Source: Pseudoalteromonas caenipelagi
GTDB lineage: Bacteria > Pseudomonadota > Gammaproteobacteria > Enterobacterales > Alteromonadaceae
NCBI RefSeq assembly: GCF_013140855.1
Contig: NZ_JABBPG010000008.1
Span: 124,001 to 188,000, forward strand
Direction of reading: 5' to 3'
DNA: 64,000 nt
Positions 45,201 to 55,006 of this stretch are shown in pieces. Made by a program: the position numbers and the translations under genes. Every line of letters starts with the position of its first letter. Within the stretch, counting starts at the first letter, position 1. The notes below the pieces were generated by a model, which saw only the letters and a program-made list of their open reading frames with translations, did no database searches and was not told the origin of the DNA.

Positions 45201-47729
45201 ATGGATTTGTCTGTTAGCCGCTTTTACAGCCTACAAAGTAGTGAGGAGCGTTATCAATATACGCTCAAGACGCTTTATCACCGTTTAAAAGCAAGCCACT
45301 GTATCATAGGCAAGTTTATAAATGACGCAAAGCAAGTTAAAACACTGCAATATCTGCATGAGGATCAAATTAAAAGCAATTTTGTTTACGATTTAATTCA
45401 CACCCCCTGTTTTGATGCAAAAGAGTTGGATAGTGTTTGTGCCTACGAAAGCAATTTACAAGTGCTTTACCCTCAAGATGACTTTTTAAGGTCATTCGAT
45501 ATTAATGCCTACTTAGGTGTAACTTTAAGAGCACCAGATCACAAGCCCGTTGGTATTTTGGTATGCATGTTCAATGAGCCAATGATATTGAGCGAACAGG
45601 ATAAACTTTGGTTCTCTGAGATTGGCTGTATTGTTGCAACTGAGCTAAGTCACAACCTTGAAATGTCAGCCAAAGAATTGATTCTTAAACAACTTGCAAA
45701 CGGTGAGCGAATTGCAAAGTTAAGTTCTTGGACTTGGTATATCACATCCAATGTACATTGGTTTAGCCAAGAGATGAGTAGCTTATTGAATTGCGAAAAT
45801 AACGAAGTGTCATTGCAATACTTTTTGTCGCACCTTCGTTCAGACGATAGTAAAAAAGTTACCGAGCAGCTGGAACTTATCAAACAAGAAAAAATTGATA
45901 AATTTGATATGTTAGTTTGCCACAAGCAAATGACTACCACGCAAGGCTTGTTTCATATTGTTGGTGAGGTTGAGTTGAGTGACGAGCACATGCACGAGCG
46001 CATACTGCGCGCTACTGTCCAAGATATCACTTATACCTCTACGTTGAGTCGCCAAGTCGAGTTGACGAATGTGGTGTTTGAGAATGCGTCAGAGGCATTT
46101 ATGATCACCGATCATCGCAATAAAATCATGATGGTAAATCGTGCATTTGAACAGCAAACGGGCTATAGCGCCGCAGAGCTTTATGGTGAAGACCCCGGTA
46201 TTTTGTCTTCAGGTAAACAAACTAAGCAGTTTTATCAAAAAATGTGGCTGCAGCTAGAGAAAACCGGCATATGGAAAGGGGAGATTTATAATCGAAGGAA
46301 AAATGGTCAAGTATTTCCAGAAGAATTAACACTAAATGCGGTCAAAGGGAGTGACGGTAAAATAACCAACTATGTGGCTATCTTTCGAGATATAACTGAC
46401 TGGAAGCGTAACGAAGCACAGCTTACCTTTTACGCTAATCACGAGGCATTGACTGGGCTTTTAAATCGCCGTAGTTTTATGTTGAGTATAGAAAAGCAAC
46501 TGACTAAGTCGTATCGGCTTCATGATACGTCGCTGCTTTTTTTAGGCTTAGACCGATTTAAAGAAGTCAATGATATTTTTGGCCCAGAAATAGGCGACAA
46601 AGTGCTGATAGCTGTCGCTGACCGATTATTGAATACGCTTAAAAGAAAGGATATGGCGAGCCGTTATGGCGGTGATGAATTTGCTTTACTGGTTGCGCAT
46701 CATACACTCTCCGAAGCAATGGATCATGCACAGAGGCTAAAGCAACTGCTTTGTGAGCCATATCATATTGGAGAGCTAACGATTGAACTGAGTGTGAGTA
46801 TTGGGGTTGCATATCTTAAAGCTGCGGAACAGTTAAGTGCCTCGACTTTGGTAAAAAATGCGGCTCATGCATTGAGTAATGCCAAAAAGCAAGGACGATC
46901 ACGTGTAGCGCTACATGATGAAGCGATTCAAAATGCCTACCTAAAAAAAATAAAACTCAGAGACAAACTTAAAGCCGCATTAAGAGCTGGTAGACTACAA
47001 GTACATTATCAACCTGTTGTATGCACTTGCACGGGTAAAATATCAAAGTTTGAAGCTTTGATACGTTGGTTTGATGATGAGTTTGGTGCTATTTCCCCCG
47101 CGTATTTTATTCCTATTGCTGAAGAGTTTGGCTTAATTCATTTAATTGGACAGTATGTGCTAGAAACCAGTTGCCGCGATCTTGCAATGCTTCATCAAGC
47201 TGGCTTTAAACATATTAGCTGTTCAATAAACCGTTCAATCAACGAATTTAAAACAAGTAACAACCAAGTTGAGCTTATTCCAGCAGAAATAGAACGCTTT
47301 GGCTTACCGTACGACGCAATTACGATTGAGGTGACAGAGTCGATGGCGGCGAACAAATACACTTGGCAGGTATTAGAAGCGCTTAGCGAATTAGGCGTAC
47401 AAATAGCACTTGATGATTTTTGTACTGGCTATTCGTCATTGAGTAACCTGATTGAGAACCAAGTAGACTTTGTGAAAATAGACAAATCGTTTGTTGATAG
47501 TATGGGGGTTGATCACAACAAGCAAGTGATGGTGAAGTGTTTGATAGATCTGAGCTCTCAGTTAGGCATAAAGGTAATAGCCGAAGGCGTTGAGCAACCA
47601 GAGCAACAACAAATGCTTTCTGACTTTGGTTGTCATCTAATGCAAGGGTATATTTATAGCCCCGCAAGACCTATTTTAGAGTGTTTGGAAATGCTAAAAC
47701 AACATGAGCACGTAACCGTGGAGGTTTAA
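45201..47729 (+). CDS. GAF-PAS-GGDEF-EAL cyclic-di-GMP signalling protein
   Basis: 842 aa from the ATG at 45201 with AAGG upstream; the longer frame starts with TTG at 45168 and lacks a ribosome-binding site. The N-terminal ~140 residues look like a GAF-type sensor, then a PAS domain near 290-400 (FENASEAFMITDHRNKIMMV, FRDITDWKRNEAQLTFYANH). GGDEF: SRYGGDEFALL is intact, although the inhibitory-site position reads KRKD rather than RxxD. EAL: KFEALIRW, IEVTES, LDDFCTGYSSL, VKIDKSFV and AEGVEQPEQ keep the metal and catalytic residues. It may both make and degrade c-di-GMP. No TM segment, so cytoplasmic. Confidence 0.9.
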   Translation: MDLSVSRFYSLQSSEERYQYTLKTLYHRLKASHCIIGKFINDAKQVKTLQYLHEDQIKSNFVYDLIHTPCFDAKELDSVCAYESNLQVLYPQDDFLRSFDINAYLGVTLRAPDHKPVGILVCMFNEPMILSEQDKLWFSEIGCIVATELSHNLEMSAKELILKQLANGERIAKLSSWTWYITSNVHWFSQEMSSLLNCENNEVSLQYFLSHLRSDDSKKVTEQLELIKQEKIDKFDMLVCHKQMTTTQGLFHIVGEVELSDEHMHERILRATVQDITYTSTLSRQVELTNVVFENASEAFMITDHRNKIMMVNRAFEQQTGYSAAELYGEDPGILSSGKQTKQFYQKMWLQLEKTGIWKGEIYNRRKNGQVFPEELTLNAVKGSDGKITNYVAIFRDITDWKRNEAQLTFYANHEALTGLLNRRSFMLSIEKQLTKSYRLHDTSLLFLGLDRFKEVNDIFGPEIGDKVLIAVADRLLNTLKRKDMASRYGGDEFALLVAHHTLSEAMDHAQRLKQLLCEPYHIGELTIELSVSIGVAYLKAAEQLSASTLVKNAAHALSNAKKQGRSRVALHDEAIQNAYLKKIKLRDKLKAALRAGRLQVHYQPVVCTCTGKISKFEALIRWFDDEFGAISPAYFIPIAEEFGLIHLIGQYVLETSCRDLAMLHQAGFKHISCSINRSINEFKTSNNQVELIPAEIERFGLPYDAITIEVTESMAANKYTWQVLEALSELGVQIALDDFCTGYSSLSNLIENQVDFVKIDKSFVDSMGVDHNKQVMVKCLIDLSSQLGIKVIAEGVEQPEQQQMLSDFGCHLMQGYIYSPARPILECLEMLKQHEHVTVEV

Positions 47730-47984
47730 TAGACTTACTCGGATGAGCATGTTCTGAGACTTATGACCTGTTTATAACCAATTTCTTCAGTACCGAGGCG
47801 TGTAGGTACTCTATCTAGCGGTTTAAAGCGCAAATACGTGATGGTTAACTAGGACCTAAAGATTTGTAGATAAATCACGAACTTTATCAAAGTGTTATTT
47901 GTTTTTTATAGTGTGTAACGCTCACTTAATATAAGCTAGCTTTGGACGCTTATTAATTTACCGTTTTTGAAAAGAGAGAATAGT

Positions 47985-50102
47985 GTGCAGCAATATTGGG
48001 TTGGTGACTTTTTTGTTGATGTATCGAGAAATCAGATAACTAAAAGTGAACAAGTGCAAACCATTGCGCCTAAGGCACTCAGCGTACTGACTTACTTGGC
48101 CGAAAACCAAGGTAGAGTAGTAAGCCAAGATGAGCTTTTAGACGTAGTTTGGCAAGGCACTATCGTTTCTCCTAATACTTTACAGCGTAGTATTGCCCAG
48201 CTGAGAAAGGTATTGGGCGATGATGGCAAAGAGCAAGTTTATATAAAAACGCATGCTAAAAAAGGTTATAGCTTAGAGTGTGACGTGCAGTGGTCTGAGG
48301 GCAACATGCCAGTCAACTCAGTTAAAAATAGCTCCCCAGAAAATAACCTAACCTCCCCCCAAAACCATAATGCAAAAACTCCCAAAATCAGCTCTATAGC
48401 AGCCCTTAGCGGACTTTTTTTATTGATCATGATAGTTGTGGGATATCAATACTGGGCCGAGAGCCAAACACCCACCTTAACGGTTTCGCAAATTCGTGCG
48501 TTGACTGCAACCGATAATAAAGAAAGTGCAGGGATATACTCTCATGATGGGGAGTTTATTATTTTCCATCGTTTTTCTGAGCAAGCTTGCATTAATAATA
48601 TTTGGGCGAAAAATATTAAAACCCAGCAAGAGTTTCAGCTAACCAAAGATTTGGGTGTTTATAGCAGCCATAGTTTATCTCACGATGGCAAAAAGCTAAC
48701 GTTTATTTCAAAAGGTGACTGTGACGAACCTGTACTTCAGAAAAAGTGCTATAAGTTGGTGAGTTTAGATTTTAATCAAGCGCTTAAAGGGCCAATATCT
48801 CCCACCGTGCTGATGGAGTGTAAATCATCAGAAATTCGTAATCCAATCTGGCTATCACACGATAACATTGCATTAATGCAAAAAACTGCTGATAGTTGGA
48901 AAATCATCAACTATTCAGTGTCAAAAAATAGCAGTGACGTTATTTACGAGGTAGAAAATGGCAGTGTAACCGATTACGACTTTTCGGTGAAAAAAGGGCT
49001 TATTGCGTTGATGAGTGTCCATCAAGATGGTGAGTATTATCTTGAAATGTTAAAGCCCAATGGTGAAGTGATCTCAAGTAATCGCGTAAACTATCCAGAT
49101 CAAATCGGTAAATTCAGATACATCTATCCCAACTTTTCATCGTTAGATGAACAGCTGATTTTTAGTACGGGTAAACGGCTTTTTACTATATCAACAGACG
49201 GAAAAATAGAGAGTATTAGTTTGCCACTGGATCAGCCCATTGGTTCACCAAAAGTACACCCTAACAGGGGCAAAATGCTGGCAATAAAGGGCTACTATGA
49301 TAGTGATATCATCTCTGTGCCAGTCGCCGATTATGCCACGTTGAATCTAGATAGAGATTCGGTAAAAAATAGCGTACTGCACCGCTCGAATGTCTCCGAA
49401 GATAACGCCAAATTTCAGCCTGAAGGGAATGATATTGCATTTACCTCTAAGCGCTCAGGTGAGCAGCAGGTATGGATATCTGATGGACAGAGTGCGTGGC
49501 AGCTCAGTCAGTTTCCGATTGACACCTATATATTCTCTATAGAGTGGGCAAAAGATGGACAAAGTATTTTGGTGAATGCCGATAAAGAGCTGGTGCAGCT
49601 ATTTTTAGATGGTACAGAACGTAAATTTGCGCTGCCGCACTCAGTTGATAAGCTTTTTCAGTGGGACAGTGAGCAACAAACCGCTTTGTCTTTAATATGG
49701 TCTAACGGCGCGTATAGGTTGGCTGAATTAAGTTTAGTGACACCTAGTAACAGTGTTGTTTACGACAAGTCAGCTGTATGGGCGCAAGAGTCGGCAAGCG
49801 GAGCACTGATTTACACCGATTTGTTAGGGCGATTTTGGCAACCCGGGCCTGCTGAAGATAAGCTGATAAGCGCACTTAACGGCCAGGGGAGCGAAAAGCG
49901 CTTTGTTATCCGTGGAGAAACCATTTTTGGTGTGAATGACAACTTACAACTGTGGTCATATACACTCGATAGCAATGAATATAACGTGCTAGGCGATGTA
50001 CCAAGCAATATTGATTTTTTAACCGATAACAACGGTAGCGAGCTACTGATGAGTATTCAAATAGCATCAAAAAAAGAAGTGGTTGAGCTGACTTTTGAGT
50101 GA
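47985..50102 (+). CDS. CadC/ToxR-like membrane regulator with periplasmic TolB-type propeller
   Basis: 705 aa from the GTG at 47985, chosen for the AGAGAG upstream; a TTG at 47967 is the longer option. The N-terminal OmpR-type winged helix (QYWVGDFFVDVSRNQITKSE, ELLDVVWQGTIVSPNTLQRS, YIKTHAKKGYSLEC) would bind DNA at the membrane. One TM segment lies near 146-164 (LSGLFLLIMIVVGYQYW). The large periplasmic region carries WD40/TolB-like repeats (GIYSHDGEFIIFHRFS, HDGKKLTFISKGD, FTSKRSGEQQVWISDG). This one-component architecture links an envelope signal directly to transcription. The target genes are unknown. Confidence 0.87.
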   Translation: MQQYWVGDFFVDVSRNQITKSEQVQTIAPKALSVLTYLAENQGRVVSQDELLDVVWQGTIVSPNTLQRSIAQLRKVLGDDGKEQVYIKTHAKKGYSLECDVQWSEGNMPVNSVKNSSPENNLTSPQNHNAKTPKISSIAALSGLFLLIMIVVGYQYWAESQTPTLTVSQIRALTATDNKESAGIYSHDGEFIIFHRFSEQACINNIWAKNIKTQQEFQLTKDLGVYSSHSLSHDGKKLTFISKGDCDEPVLQKKCYKLVSLDFNQALKGPISPTVLMECKSSEIRNPIWLSHDNIALMQKTADSWKIINYSVSKNSSDVIYEVENGSVTDYDFSVKKGLIALMSVHQDGEYYLEMLKPNGEVISSNRVNYPDQIGKFRYIYPNFSSLDEQLIFSTGKRLFTISTDGKIESISLPLDQPIGSPKVHPNRGKMLAIKGYYDSDIISVPVADYATLNLDRDSVKNSVLHRSNVSEDNAKFQPEGNDIAFTSKRSGEQQVWISDGQSAWQLSQFPIDTYIFSIEWAKDGQSILVNADKELVQLFLDGTERKFALPHSVDKLFQWDSEQQTALSLIWSNGAYRLAELSLVTPSNSVVYDKSAVWAQESASGALIYTDLLGRFWQPGPAEDKLISALNGQGSEKRFVIRGETIFGVNDNLQLWSYTLDSNEYNVLGDVPSNIDFLTDNNGSELLMSIQIASKKEVVELTFE

Positions 50103-50590
50103 TTACATGTTGTGTAACAACATCGTACTCAAATAGCAGCAAAGGATAACAGAACATGATATGCCGAGTTGCAGCGCGCCAAGATATTACACAAATGCAA
50201 TGAATTCGCATGGCCGTGAAGGAAAATATGCTGACCAGCACTGCGATTACCTAGGAGCACTACATCCCTGAAATTGAACAAACAGGGAAAGGTTAGGTTG
50301 TTAAAATTGACGGTGAAATTTAGGGTTTGGTATTGCAAACAAACTTGTTCTATTTGGGTGTTGTTTGTTGAACCAAGTTATGAAGGAATGGTCTTTAGTA
50401 AAGTATTTATAAATCAAATGGTTATTTTGGCCTGGCAAAAATGGCTAACCAGCGTTCATCTAGGGGCTGACCCCGATACACGCGCTGAACAGCTTTATTT
50501 AAAGCAGCTTGACAGTGCAAAGGGCTGCAAAGCGATGGCGAGTTACTGTTTGAGTTGAATCGTGTGTAAAAAGCTACTCTGGTGGGGAAG
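50103..50590. other. Intergenic region with weak, possibly decayed frames
   Basis: A short hairpin (ATGTTG / CAACAT, 50107-50123) follows the regulator stop. A 94-codon plus-strand frame at 50274-50558 (containing ILAWQKWLTSVHLGADPDTR) has no ribosome-binding site and no recognised domain; it may be a gene fragment. Confidence 0.4.
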
Positions 50591-50833
50591 ATGGAACTAC
50601 TGAATTATTTTATTTTGCAAGAACCTGAATACGTTCATGAATTGAGGATTTTATTGGAAAATCGAACCTCTAAAGTATACGCAGAATTGTTCTCAAACCT
50701 CTTTAATTTTTATGTTGACTTTGAGCATTCAACTTTAACCATTCAAGACGATTGTGGGCTTTTTGGAGATACAGTATCAGAGCAAGAAGCAACAATTAGC
50801 ATTGATGTCGCTAAAGTTGCAATATTGTTATGA
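50591..50833 (+). CDS. Small acidic protein of unknown function
   Basis: 80 aa from the ATG at 50591, which is preceded by GGGGAAG. Predicted helical then beta (ELLNYFILQEPEYVHELRIL, STLTIQDDCGLFGD, ATISIDVAKVAILL). Low pI and small size would fit an immunity-type protein, but no family is recognised and decayed sequence lies on both sides, so it may be a remnant. Confidence 0.4.
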   Translation: MELLNYFILQEPEYVHELRILLENRTSKVYAELFSNLFNFYVDFEHSTLTIQDDCGLFGDTVSEQEATISIDVAKVAILL

Positions 50834-50877
50834 TTTTCCATATTTTGGGCTTGTGCAAAAAATAATAATGAGAGGCA

Positions 50878-51044
50878 ATAGCTGTTTCGGATGAAACAGG
50901 ATCTAGCCCGATTAATATTGCAATAGCGTGGGATGGTACGTAGAAAGAAGATGCCAAAGAAATGGCAAAATATATGGTGGTAAAACTGATTTAGTGCCCA
51001 ACAAAAGCGGTTTTGTGAAGACTTGCGATAAATGGCGTAGGTAA
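50878..51044 (+). pseudogene. Decayed C-terminal coding fragment
   Basis: The plus-strand frame AIAVSDETGSSPINIAIAWD is interrupted by a TAG at 50941. It continues as KEDAKEMAKY, then shifts frame near 50975 to read GGKTDLVPNKSGFVKTCDKW before a TAA at 51042. The continuity of sensible sequence across the lesions suggests a recently broken small gene. No family recognised. Nothing identifiable lies between 51045 and 51283. Confidence 0.45.
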
Positions 51045-51283
51045 GCTATAAAGTGTAATAGAGCAAAGCGGACCGTCACTTAGAGTAGTCACTTTTAGAT
51101 GAAGTTTTTGTTTCTATTTTTCAGCTTTCAATGAACTTCAAATGATAATTTTTGTGCCCGCTATTTTTTGACCACTTCGTTATAAGTTTTCCTCTACAGC
51201 ACAGCAGCTACCTTACAGCTGATGAGCGTTGGTCAAGTCAAAACAGCGAGCTGTTGCGAGGCTGTACCCACGCCTAGGTTGCC

Positions 51284-51925
51284 TTAACTCAACAATCCCA
51301 ATTCCAGCGTTTTTAGTATCGCTTGGGTTCTATCACGTACTTGCAGTTTGGCTAAAATATTAGATACATGGTTGCGCACGGTGCCTTCGGCTTTAAATAT
51401 CTGTGCGGCGATTTCTTTATTCGACAAGCCCGATACCATCAATGCTAAGATTTGTTGCTCTTTTTCTGTGAGTGGTTCGTTAAGTTGCTGCTGCGGCTGG
51501 CGCTTAGCTTTTAAAAGTTGCTGTGTGAGTTCGTTTTGCAGCACAATTTCACCAGCATGAACGCGCTCAATTGCATCCACTAGCTCTTCTAGCGATACAT
51601 CTTTGAGTAAAAAGCCGCTGGCGCCTGCTTCCATGCCGCCTAGCAAAAAGTCATTTTCGTTAAAAGTAGTTAAAATTAAAAACTTAAGTGCGCTTTGTTG
51701 CGCGATAGAGGCGTTGAGCACATCTAAACCGCTGCCATCGTTCATGCGCATATCGAGTAAAACAACATCGGCGTTAATCGTGTTATCAGTTAATTGCTCT
51801 AAAAAAGCATTGCCGCTGCTTGATTCACCCGTTACATCAATGGTGTTGGTGAGTTGTAAAAGCGACCGCATACCTTGTCTTATCAGAGGTTGGTCATCTA
51901 CTAAGTGTATTTTTATTTTATTCAT
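51284..51925 (-). CDS. NarL/FixJ-family response regulator
   Basis: 213 aa. Receiver domain: acidic pair D10-D11, phospho-acceptor D58 in VVLLDMRMNDGSG, conserved Lys in GFLLKDVS. The LuxR-type helix-turn-helix spans ~150-210 (LTEKEQQILALMVSGLSNKE, AEGTVRNHVSNILAKLQVRD). It is encoded after its kinase with an 8-nt overlap. Its sequence resembles DesR/LiaR-type regulators. A spaced inverted repeat upstream of the divergent membrane gene is a candidate binding site. Confidence 0.93.
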   Translation of the reverse strand: MNKIKIHLVDDQPLIRQGMRSLLQLTNTIDVTGESSSGNAFLEQLTDNTINADVVLLDMRMNDGSGLDVLNASIAQQSALKFLILTTFNENDFLLGGMEAGASGFLLKDVSLEELVDAIERVHAGEIVLQNELTQQLLKAKRQPQQQLNEPLTEKEQQILALMVSGLSNKEIAAQIFKAEGTVRNHVSNILAKLQVRDRTQAILKTLELGLLS

Positions 51926-53024
51926 AAGGTACTCGTATGGTTAGGCTTAGTCCTTGTTTAGAGGTGTCGATATCAAGTTGGCCTTTAATCTGTGCGACTC
52001 GCTCTTGCATGCCAGTGAGCCCATTTCCAAGCACAACCTCCCCCTTTAATAAACCATTATCTTTGATAAATAACTCAAGGTTACCGTTTTGTTCTTGCAA
52101 AGTGATATCCATATCAGTTGCAGTCGGGGCGTGTTTGAGTGTATTGGTAATGGCTTCTTGAACACATTTTAATAGACATTGTGCGGTGCTAAGTTGCACA
52201 TGCTTAACCTTTGGGCTGATCTTTAAATGCACTTTGACTCTAGGGGTCTGTTTGCTCAGCTGAGTTAAGCTCTGGACTAAATCAAAGCCGATGTCATTAC
52301 GTTTGTCGCTCACAATGGCACGTGTTGTGGCGAGCGCTTGTTTGGCTTGTTCATAACATGCTTGTAATTGTGTCAGCTGCGTTGGCATACAGGTTCTTCT
52401 GGTGACATCTAAATTGATAATGAGAGATGTTAGTGAGTGTCCAACTTCATCATGTAAATCTCGAGCTATGCGCAGGCGCTCACTTTGTGCAGCAGCATTG
52501 CTTAATAGATGCTGGGTTGCTTCGAGCTTAGCGTTTGTTAGTGCTAATTCTTCTTTGGCGTTACGCTCACTGATCATGCGTTGCGTCATCACTAAAGCAA
52601 ACAGGTGAAATGCCATAAACATGCCGGCACTGGCCCACTGCCAACCAGTTTGCCAATAAAAAGTGTGGACTATTAAAAAAAGCCCATGACTGGCAAAAAT
52701 GTAAACGTAGCAAAATCGAATAGGTGCATAAAATGCGAGAATTGAGCAGTACATCACGCTGTAGATCAAAACAATGCTCAATGGCACTAAGAACATTAAA
52801 TAGGCAATGGATGTAAAGAGTAAAAACAGCAAGTAATAGCGAGTTTTATAACCATAACGAGTGGACTCATTAATGACGAGTAACGTCAGTACCAAAACAC
52901 AGCCATGTAGTAGGTATTCTGCTGGGCTAATCATATTTCTAGAAGCATCAAATATGCTTGGGATAGCCACTGCTGCCCAAGTTAACAGGACGGTAATTAA
53001 TGAACTTATTGGATACTTAAACAC
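51918..53024 (-). CDS. NarL-type sensor histidine kinase (HisKA_3)
   Basis: 368 aa. About five hydrophobic segments in the first 145 residues form the membrane sensor; there is no large periplasmic domain, as in DesK-like kinases. HisKA_3 motif: RIARDLHDEVGHSLTSL with H191. ATPase domain: QEAITNTLKHA (N box), IKDNG and GNGLTGMQERV. The start at 53024 is a GTG without an obvious ribosome-binding site. It partners with the overlapping response regulator gene. A membrane or lipid state signal is plausible by analogy only. Confidence 0.9.
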   Translation of the reverse strand: MFKYPISSLITVLLTWAAVAIPSIFDASRNMISPAEYLLHGCVLVLTLLVINESTRYGYKTRYYLLFLLFTSIAYLMFLVPLSIVLIYSVMYCSILAFYAPIRFCYVYIFASHGLFLIVHTFYWQTGWQWASAGMFMAFHLFALVMTQRMISERNAKEELALTNAKLEATQHLLSNAAAQSERLRIARDLHDEVGHSLTSLIINLDVTRRTCMPTQLTQLQACYEQAKQALATTRAIVSDKRNDIGFDLVQSLTQLSKQTPRVKVHLKISPKVKHVQLSTAQCLLKCVQEAITNTLKHAPTATDMDITLQEQNGNLELFIKDNGLLKGEVVLGNGLTGMQERVAQIKGQLDIDTSKQGLSLTIRVPYE

Positions 53025-53102
53025 GCGTCGTTGGCCTTTTTTGGCTTTATCTTAATGTGCTTGGGCGAAGCATGCTAGTCCTAAATATCGGTTCATGACA
53101 TT

Positions 53103-53123
53103 TGTCACGATGATGATGTGACA
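53103..53123. promoter_or_regulatory. Inverted repeat between two-component genes and membrane gene
   Basis: TGTCAC-N9-GTGACA, 80 bp upstream of the kinase start and 70 bp before the divergent membrane gene. An additional half-site-like ATGACA precedes it. It is a candidate binding site of the NarL-type regulator. Confidence 0.45.
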
Positions 53124-53191
53124 TCCGTGACTGTGTGAGAGTAAGCGTTTTGATTAACCTAGCTGTATGAACTTTAGTTGAGGACAAAGCA

Positions 53192-53932
53192 ATGGAATAC
53201 ATTCATAAGTTTGCGGTTTACTTACATATTTGTTTAGGCAGTTTTGCGTTAGTACTGTTCTGGGTGCCAATTTTTGCAAGCAAAGGCAGTAAAACACATA
53301 ATCGGTATGGGCAATATTACAACTGGTCGATGTATGGTACGTCTATTTTAGGGGTTATCGCATGTATCTTGGTCCTTGTCGACCCTGTAAGCGTTAAACC
53401 TAAAACGTTTGTAGATATGGCCGAACAAGCGCAGTACATCAGTAATACTCGTATCTTTTCGTTGTTTTTACTAATGCTGTCATTGCTCGTGTTGGTGTCG
53501 ATTTATCATGGTGAGCAAGTCCTAAAAGCGAAAGCCAATAATGCACTGTTGCGCACGCCACTACACTTGGGGTTGTTCTGCATACTGGTGGTCACCGCTT
53601 TGATTTCCATGGCTTTGGGTATCATACATTCGCAAACGTTATTGATTGTATTTGCGGTTTTGTCATTGCTGGTAGTGAGTCGCTACATCCGTTACGTGTA
53701 TAAAGCGAAAGTACAGCCAAGAGCTTGGGTTATTGAGCATTTAATTGCCATGCTAGGCTCTGGTATTGGTGTGTACACAGCATTTTCGGCATTTGGTGGG
53801 CGTCATATATTCAGCTATCTGTTGGGCGAGCAGGCGGCATTTTTGAGTTGGATAGTCCCTTCAGTAATAGGTACGGTTTCAATCAGTTGGTCAAGACGTT
53901 ATTTTGAGAAAAAGTTTAAAGTTGCAAAATAA
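53192..53932 (+). CDS. Multi-TM membrane protein, DUF2306-like
   Basis: 246 aa with about seven hydrophobic segments. The N-terminus (VYLHICLGSFALVLFWVPIF, then KGSKTHNRYGQYYNWSMYG) resembles the DUF2306-type pattern in which a His lies in TM1 and a K-x-H-x-x-x-G loop follows TM2. A further conserved-looking His lies in VIEHLIAMLGSGIGVYTAF. Function unknown; the histidines could bind heme or metal. It is divergent from the kinase/regulator pair, which makes it a plausible target. GAGGAC precedes the ATG. Confidence 0.75.
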   Translation: MEYIHKFAVYLHICLGSFALVLFWVPIFASKGSKTHNRYGQYYNWSMYGTSILGVIACILVLVDPVSVKPKTFVDMAEQAQYISNTRIFSLFLLMLSLLVLVSIYHGEQVLKAKANNALLRTPLHLGLFCILVVTALISMALGIIHSQTLLIVFAVLSLLVVSRYIRYVYKAKVQPRAWVIEHLIAMLGSGIGVYTAFSAFGGRHIFSYLLGEQAAFLSWIVPSVIGTVSISWSRRYFEKKFKVAK

Positions 53933-53939
53933 AAACGTT

Positions 53940-53979
53940 GGCACGGTGAGTACCTTGGTGGTGCATACCGTGCCTTTTT
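53940..53979 (+). terminator. Terminator after the DUF2306-like gene
   Basis: 8-bp perfect stem GGCACGGT / ACCGTGCC with a 19-nt loop, then TTTTT; it also lies just beyond the ferrochelatase stop on the other strand. Confidence 0.8.
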
Positions 53980-53986
53980 AGCATGA

Positions 53987-55006
53987 TTACAGCAAAGGTT
54001 TTATCACGTCGTATAACGCGTCAATATGGTCATCTCTGTCGTTCAGTGCTGCGATATAGCGATATTTCTCGCCACCAGCGTGTTCAAAAATCTCGCGGTT
54101 TTCTTCTTCAAGTTCTTCTAAGGTCTCTAAACAGTCTGCGCTAAAAGCAGGGCTAACAATTGCCACATCTTTAATGCCTTGCTCAGGATAGCTTGAAAGC
54201 GTCGCGTCGGTGTATGGTTTTAACCATTCAGCCTTACCAAAGCGACTCTGAAAAGTAGTCTCAACCAAAGACTTATCAATACCGAGCTTTTCAACTACTA
54301 GGCGAGTTGTTTGCTGGCACAAGCAATGATAAGGGTCGCCGTGATCTAAAAACTGCTTAGGCATACCGTGGTATGAAAAAACCAGCTTTTGTGGCGTACC
54401 ATTGGCTTGTAGGTCTTCGGCAATCGAGTTTGCAAGAGATTCTATATACAGTGGATTTTTGTGATAACCATTTATAAAGTGAAGTTCAGGTACCCAACGC
54501 CATTTTTTCAAAACGTTAGCAACTGCATCAAAGGTAGAGCCCGTCGTTGGGCTTGAATACTGCGGATACAGCGGTAATACAATTATACGAGTCAGGCCTT
54601 TATCACGCAGTGCTTCGAGGCCGGCTTCAATTGATGGATTGCCATAGCGCATCGCCATAACCACTTCGGTATTATCAAAACCTTGTTGTTTAATTAAAGC
54701 ACCGAGCTTATCTGTTTGCTGCTGCGATATGTGTATCAAAGGTGAACCGTGCTCGGTCCAAATACTTTGATAAGCTTTGGCTGACTTTTTGGGTCTGACG
54801 CGCAAAATAATGCCGTGCAAAATCATCAACCAGATTAATCTTGGGATCTCAACAATTCTTGGATCTGATAAAAACTCTGCTAAGTAGGTTCTTAAAGCCT
54901 TTGGTGTGGGGGCATCAGGGCTGCCTAAGTTAGTAACTAAAATACCTGTTTTTTGATTAAAACGCCCATCATGAGGGTTATCGGTAATTGCTGAAAAACG
55001 TGACAC
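53987..55006 (-). CDS. hemH: Ferrochelatase HemH
   Basis: 339 aa using the GTG at 55006, which has AGGAG 6 nt upstream; the ATG at 55081 would add a 25-residue tail not expected for the family. Motifs: TGILVTNLGSPDAPTPKALR, LSDPRIVEIPRLIW, VMAMRYGNPSIEAGL and LVFSYHGMPKQFLDHGDPYH (containing the metal-inserting His). CLETLEELEEENREIF with the conserved acidic residues lies near the C-terminus. It inserts Fe2+ into protoporphyrin IX, the last step of heme synthesis, at the inner membrane. Confidence 0.94.
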   Translation of the reverse strand: MSRFSAITDNPHDGRFNQKTGILVTNLGSPDAPTPKALRTYLAEFLSDPRIVEIPRLIWLMILHGIILRVRPKKSAKAYQSIWTEHGSPLIHISQQQTDKLGALIKQQGFDNTEVVMAMRYGNPSIEAGLEALRDKGLTRIIVLPLYPQYSSPTTGSTFDAVANVLKKWRWVPELHFINGYHKNPLYIESLANSIAEDLQANGTPQKLVFSYHGMPKQFLDHGDPYHCLCQQTTRLVVEKLGIDKSLVETTFQSRFGKAEWLKPYTDATLSSYPEQGIKDVAIVSPAFSADCLETLEELEEENREIFEHAGGEKYRYIAALNDRDDHIDALYDVIKPLL

